NCBI GenBank assembly: GCA_002502365.1
Contig: DAOJ01000065.1
Location: 13,030 to 77,029, forward strand
Source: Euryarchaeota archaeon UBA106
GTDB taxonomy: Archaea; Thermoplasmatota; Poseidoniia; Poseidoniales; Thalassarchaeaceae
DNA: 64,000 nt
Direction of reading: 5' to 3'
How positions within the stretch are numbered: the stretch's first letter is position 1; each line of letters opens with the position of its first letter. The notes under the pieces are model-generated. The model was not told the origin of the DNA. It was given only the letters and a program-made list of their open reading frames with translations, and searched no databases. Below are positions 63,708 through 64,000 of the stretch, in pieces. The position numbers and the translations under genes were made by a program.

Positions 63708-63758
63708 AGTCAACCGTCGGTAGCGAAGGTGCTTGAACCCGACGGCTTTAGGTTGACT
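63708..63758. repeat. Imperfect inverted repeat between RND gene and valS
   Basis: AGTCAACC (63708-63715) pairs with GGTTGACT (63751-63758), and the adjacent GTCGG (63716-63720) pairs with CCGAC (63739-63743). A few unpaired bases on the 3' side make a bulge. The structure sits in the 161-bp region between the divergent RND gene and valS. It could be a regulatory RNA leader of valS or a DNA-binding site. Its strand and role are unknown. Confidence 0.4.
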
Positions 63759-63848
63759 GTAATTTGCATTTCATTAGATACTATCTGATTGGGAACCGTC
63801 AAGAACAATAAGTCTCAGGGGGAGGCAGATTGTGAGGTGGATGGGTCC

Positions 63849-64000
63849 ATGGGTAAACCCTTAATCGAAGACAAGAGATGGTCGATTGACCTTGAGAAGA
63901 GGATCCAAGAAGACCATTATAGTAACCAAGATATATACAATCAAAGATATGGTTTTAACCCAAAATCTGACAAGGAAATTTTCGTAGTAGATACTCCTCC
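63849..64000 (+). CDS. valS: Valyl-tRNA synthetase, 5' end (partial)
   Basis: The frame opens at ATG 63849 (GAGGTGG lies about 10 nt upstream) and runs to the window end. The start MGKPLIEDKRWSIDLEKR, then RYGFNPKSDKEIFVVDTPP, matches the archaeal ValRS N-terminus, where a DTPPPT-type motif precedes the HIGH region. The gene continues outside the window. The assignment rests on about 50 residues. Confidence 0.85.
   Translation, partial: MGKPLIEDKRWSIDLEKRIQEDHYSNQDIYNQRYGFNPKSDKEIFVVDTP

Noticed and set aside
1..64000. CRISPR arrays, insertion sequences, prophage or integrase genes
   Set aside because: I found no regularly spaced repeats, transposase motifs or integrase signatures in the window.

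Overview
The window looks like a piece of an archaeal chromosome from an uncultivated marine euryarchaeote, most likely Marine Group II (Candidatus Poseidoniales). That placement is inference. It rests on split RNA polymerase A'/A'' genes, archaeal L30e and S3ae, an archaeal SRP RNA, FttA/aCPSF1, EndA, the 20S proteasome beta subunit and SepF. These sit next to bacterial-type genes (TopA, three-subunit transhydrogenase, ThyA/DHFR, class 2 PyrD, MqnC) and many secreted proteases and coiled-coil proteins, in AT-rich DNA. Genes are dense, intergenic gaps are short, and starts vary between ATG, GTG and TTG. Some starts have GGAGG/GAGGTG ribosome sites, others look leaderless.

Layout. 1-5 kb: rpoA1, rpoA2, rpl30e, with unusual additions in both polymerase subunits, ending in a hairpin. 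5-14 kb: an orphan gene, three minus-strand coiled-coil proteins, then a plus-strand run of a zinc-ribbon membrane protein, an iron-type DtxR regulator, another membrane protein and a fourth coiled-coil paralogue. 14-24 kb: pdxS, ferredoxin, an exosome-associated RNA-binding protein, S3ae fused to a SAP domain, a nucleoside phosphorylase, MazG, a flavoprotein with a Cys tail, then doxX/folA/thyA, plsC and a secreted protein. 24-35 kb: a saccharopine dehydrogenase-like gene, trpS, ZPR1, sepF, psmB, fttA, a subtilase lipoprotein, a zinc-ribbon protein, tRNA-Pro, Nudix, mdh and a CPBP protease. 35-38 kb: pntAA-pntAB-pntB, with higher GC and a terminator-like hairpin.

38-46 kb is the most unusual part. 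It holds a choice-of-anchor-type membrane protein, a divergent TatC fused to a cysteine-rich soluble domain, an M6 protease, and then a three-gene DNA-repair-like locus. That locus has a RecA-fold protein without a recognisable Walker A motif, a family B DNA polymerase with damaged exonuclease and motif C, and a small helical protein overlapping the polymerase start. 46-53 kb: endA, a PfkB kinase, a secreted protein, pepP and mqnC. 52-57 kb (minus strand): a membrane protein, a geranylgeranyl reductase, topA with three C-terminal repeats, and a small CxxC protein. An isolated alternating purine-pyrimidine CG tract lies just upstream of topA. 57-64 kb: pyrD, a ccmE-like gene, SRP RNA, a DUF1028 / EVE / RND-exporter operon, and the 5' end of valS.

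Together the genes suggest an aerobic, protein-degrading heterotroph that makes menaquinone by the futalosine route, uses a quinone-linked dihydroorotate dehydrogenase and matures c-type cytochromes. The best candidate for a little-described system is the degenerate PolB / RecA-like / small-protein locus at 42.5-45.9 kb.
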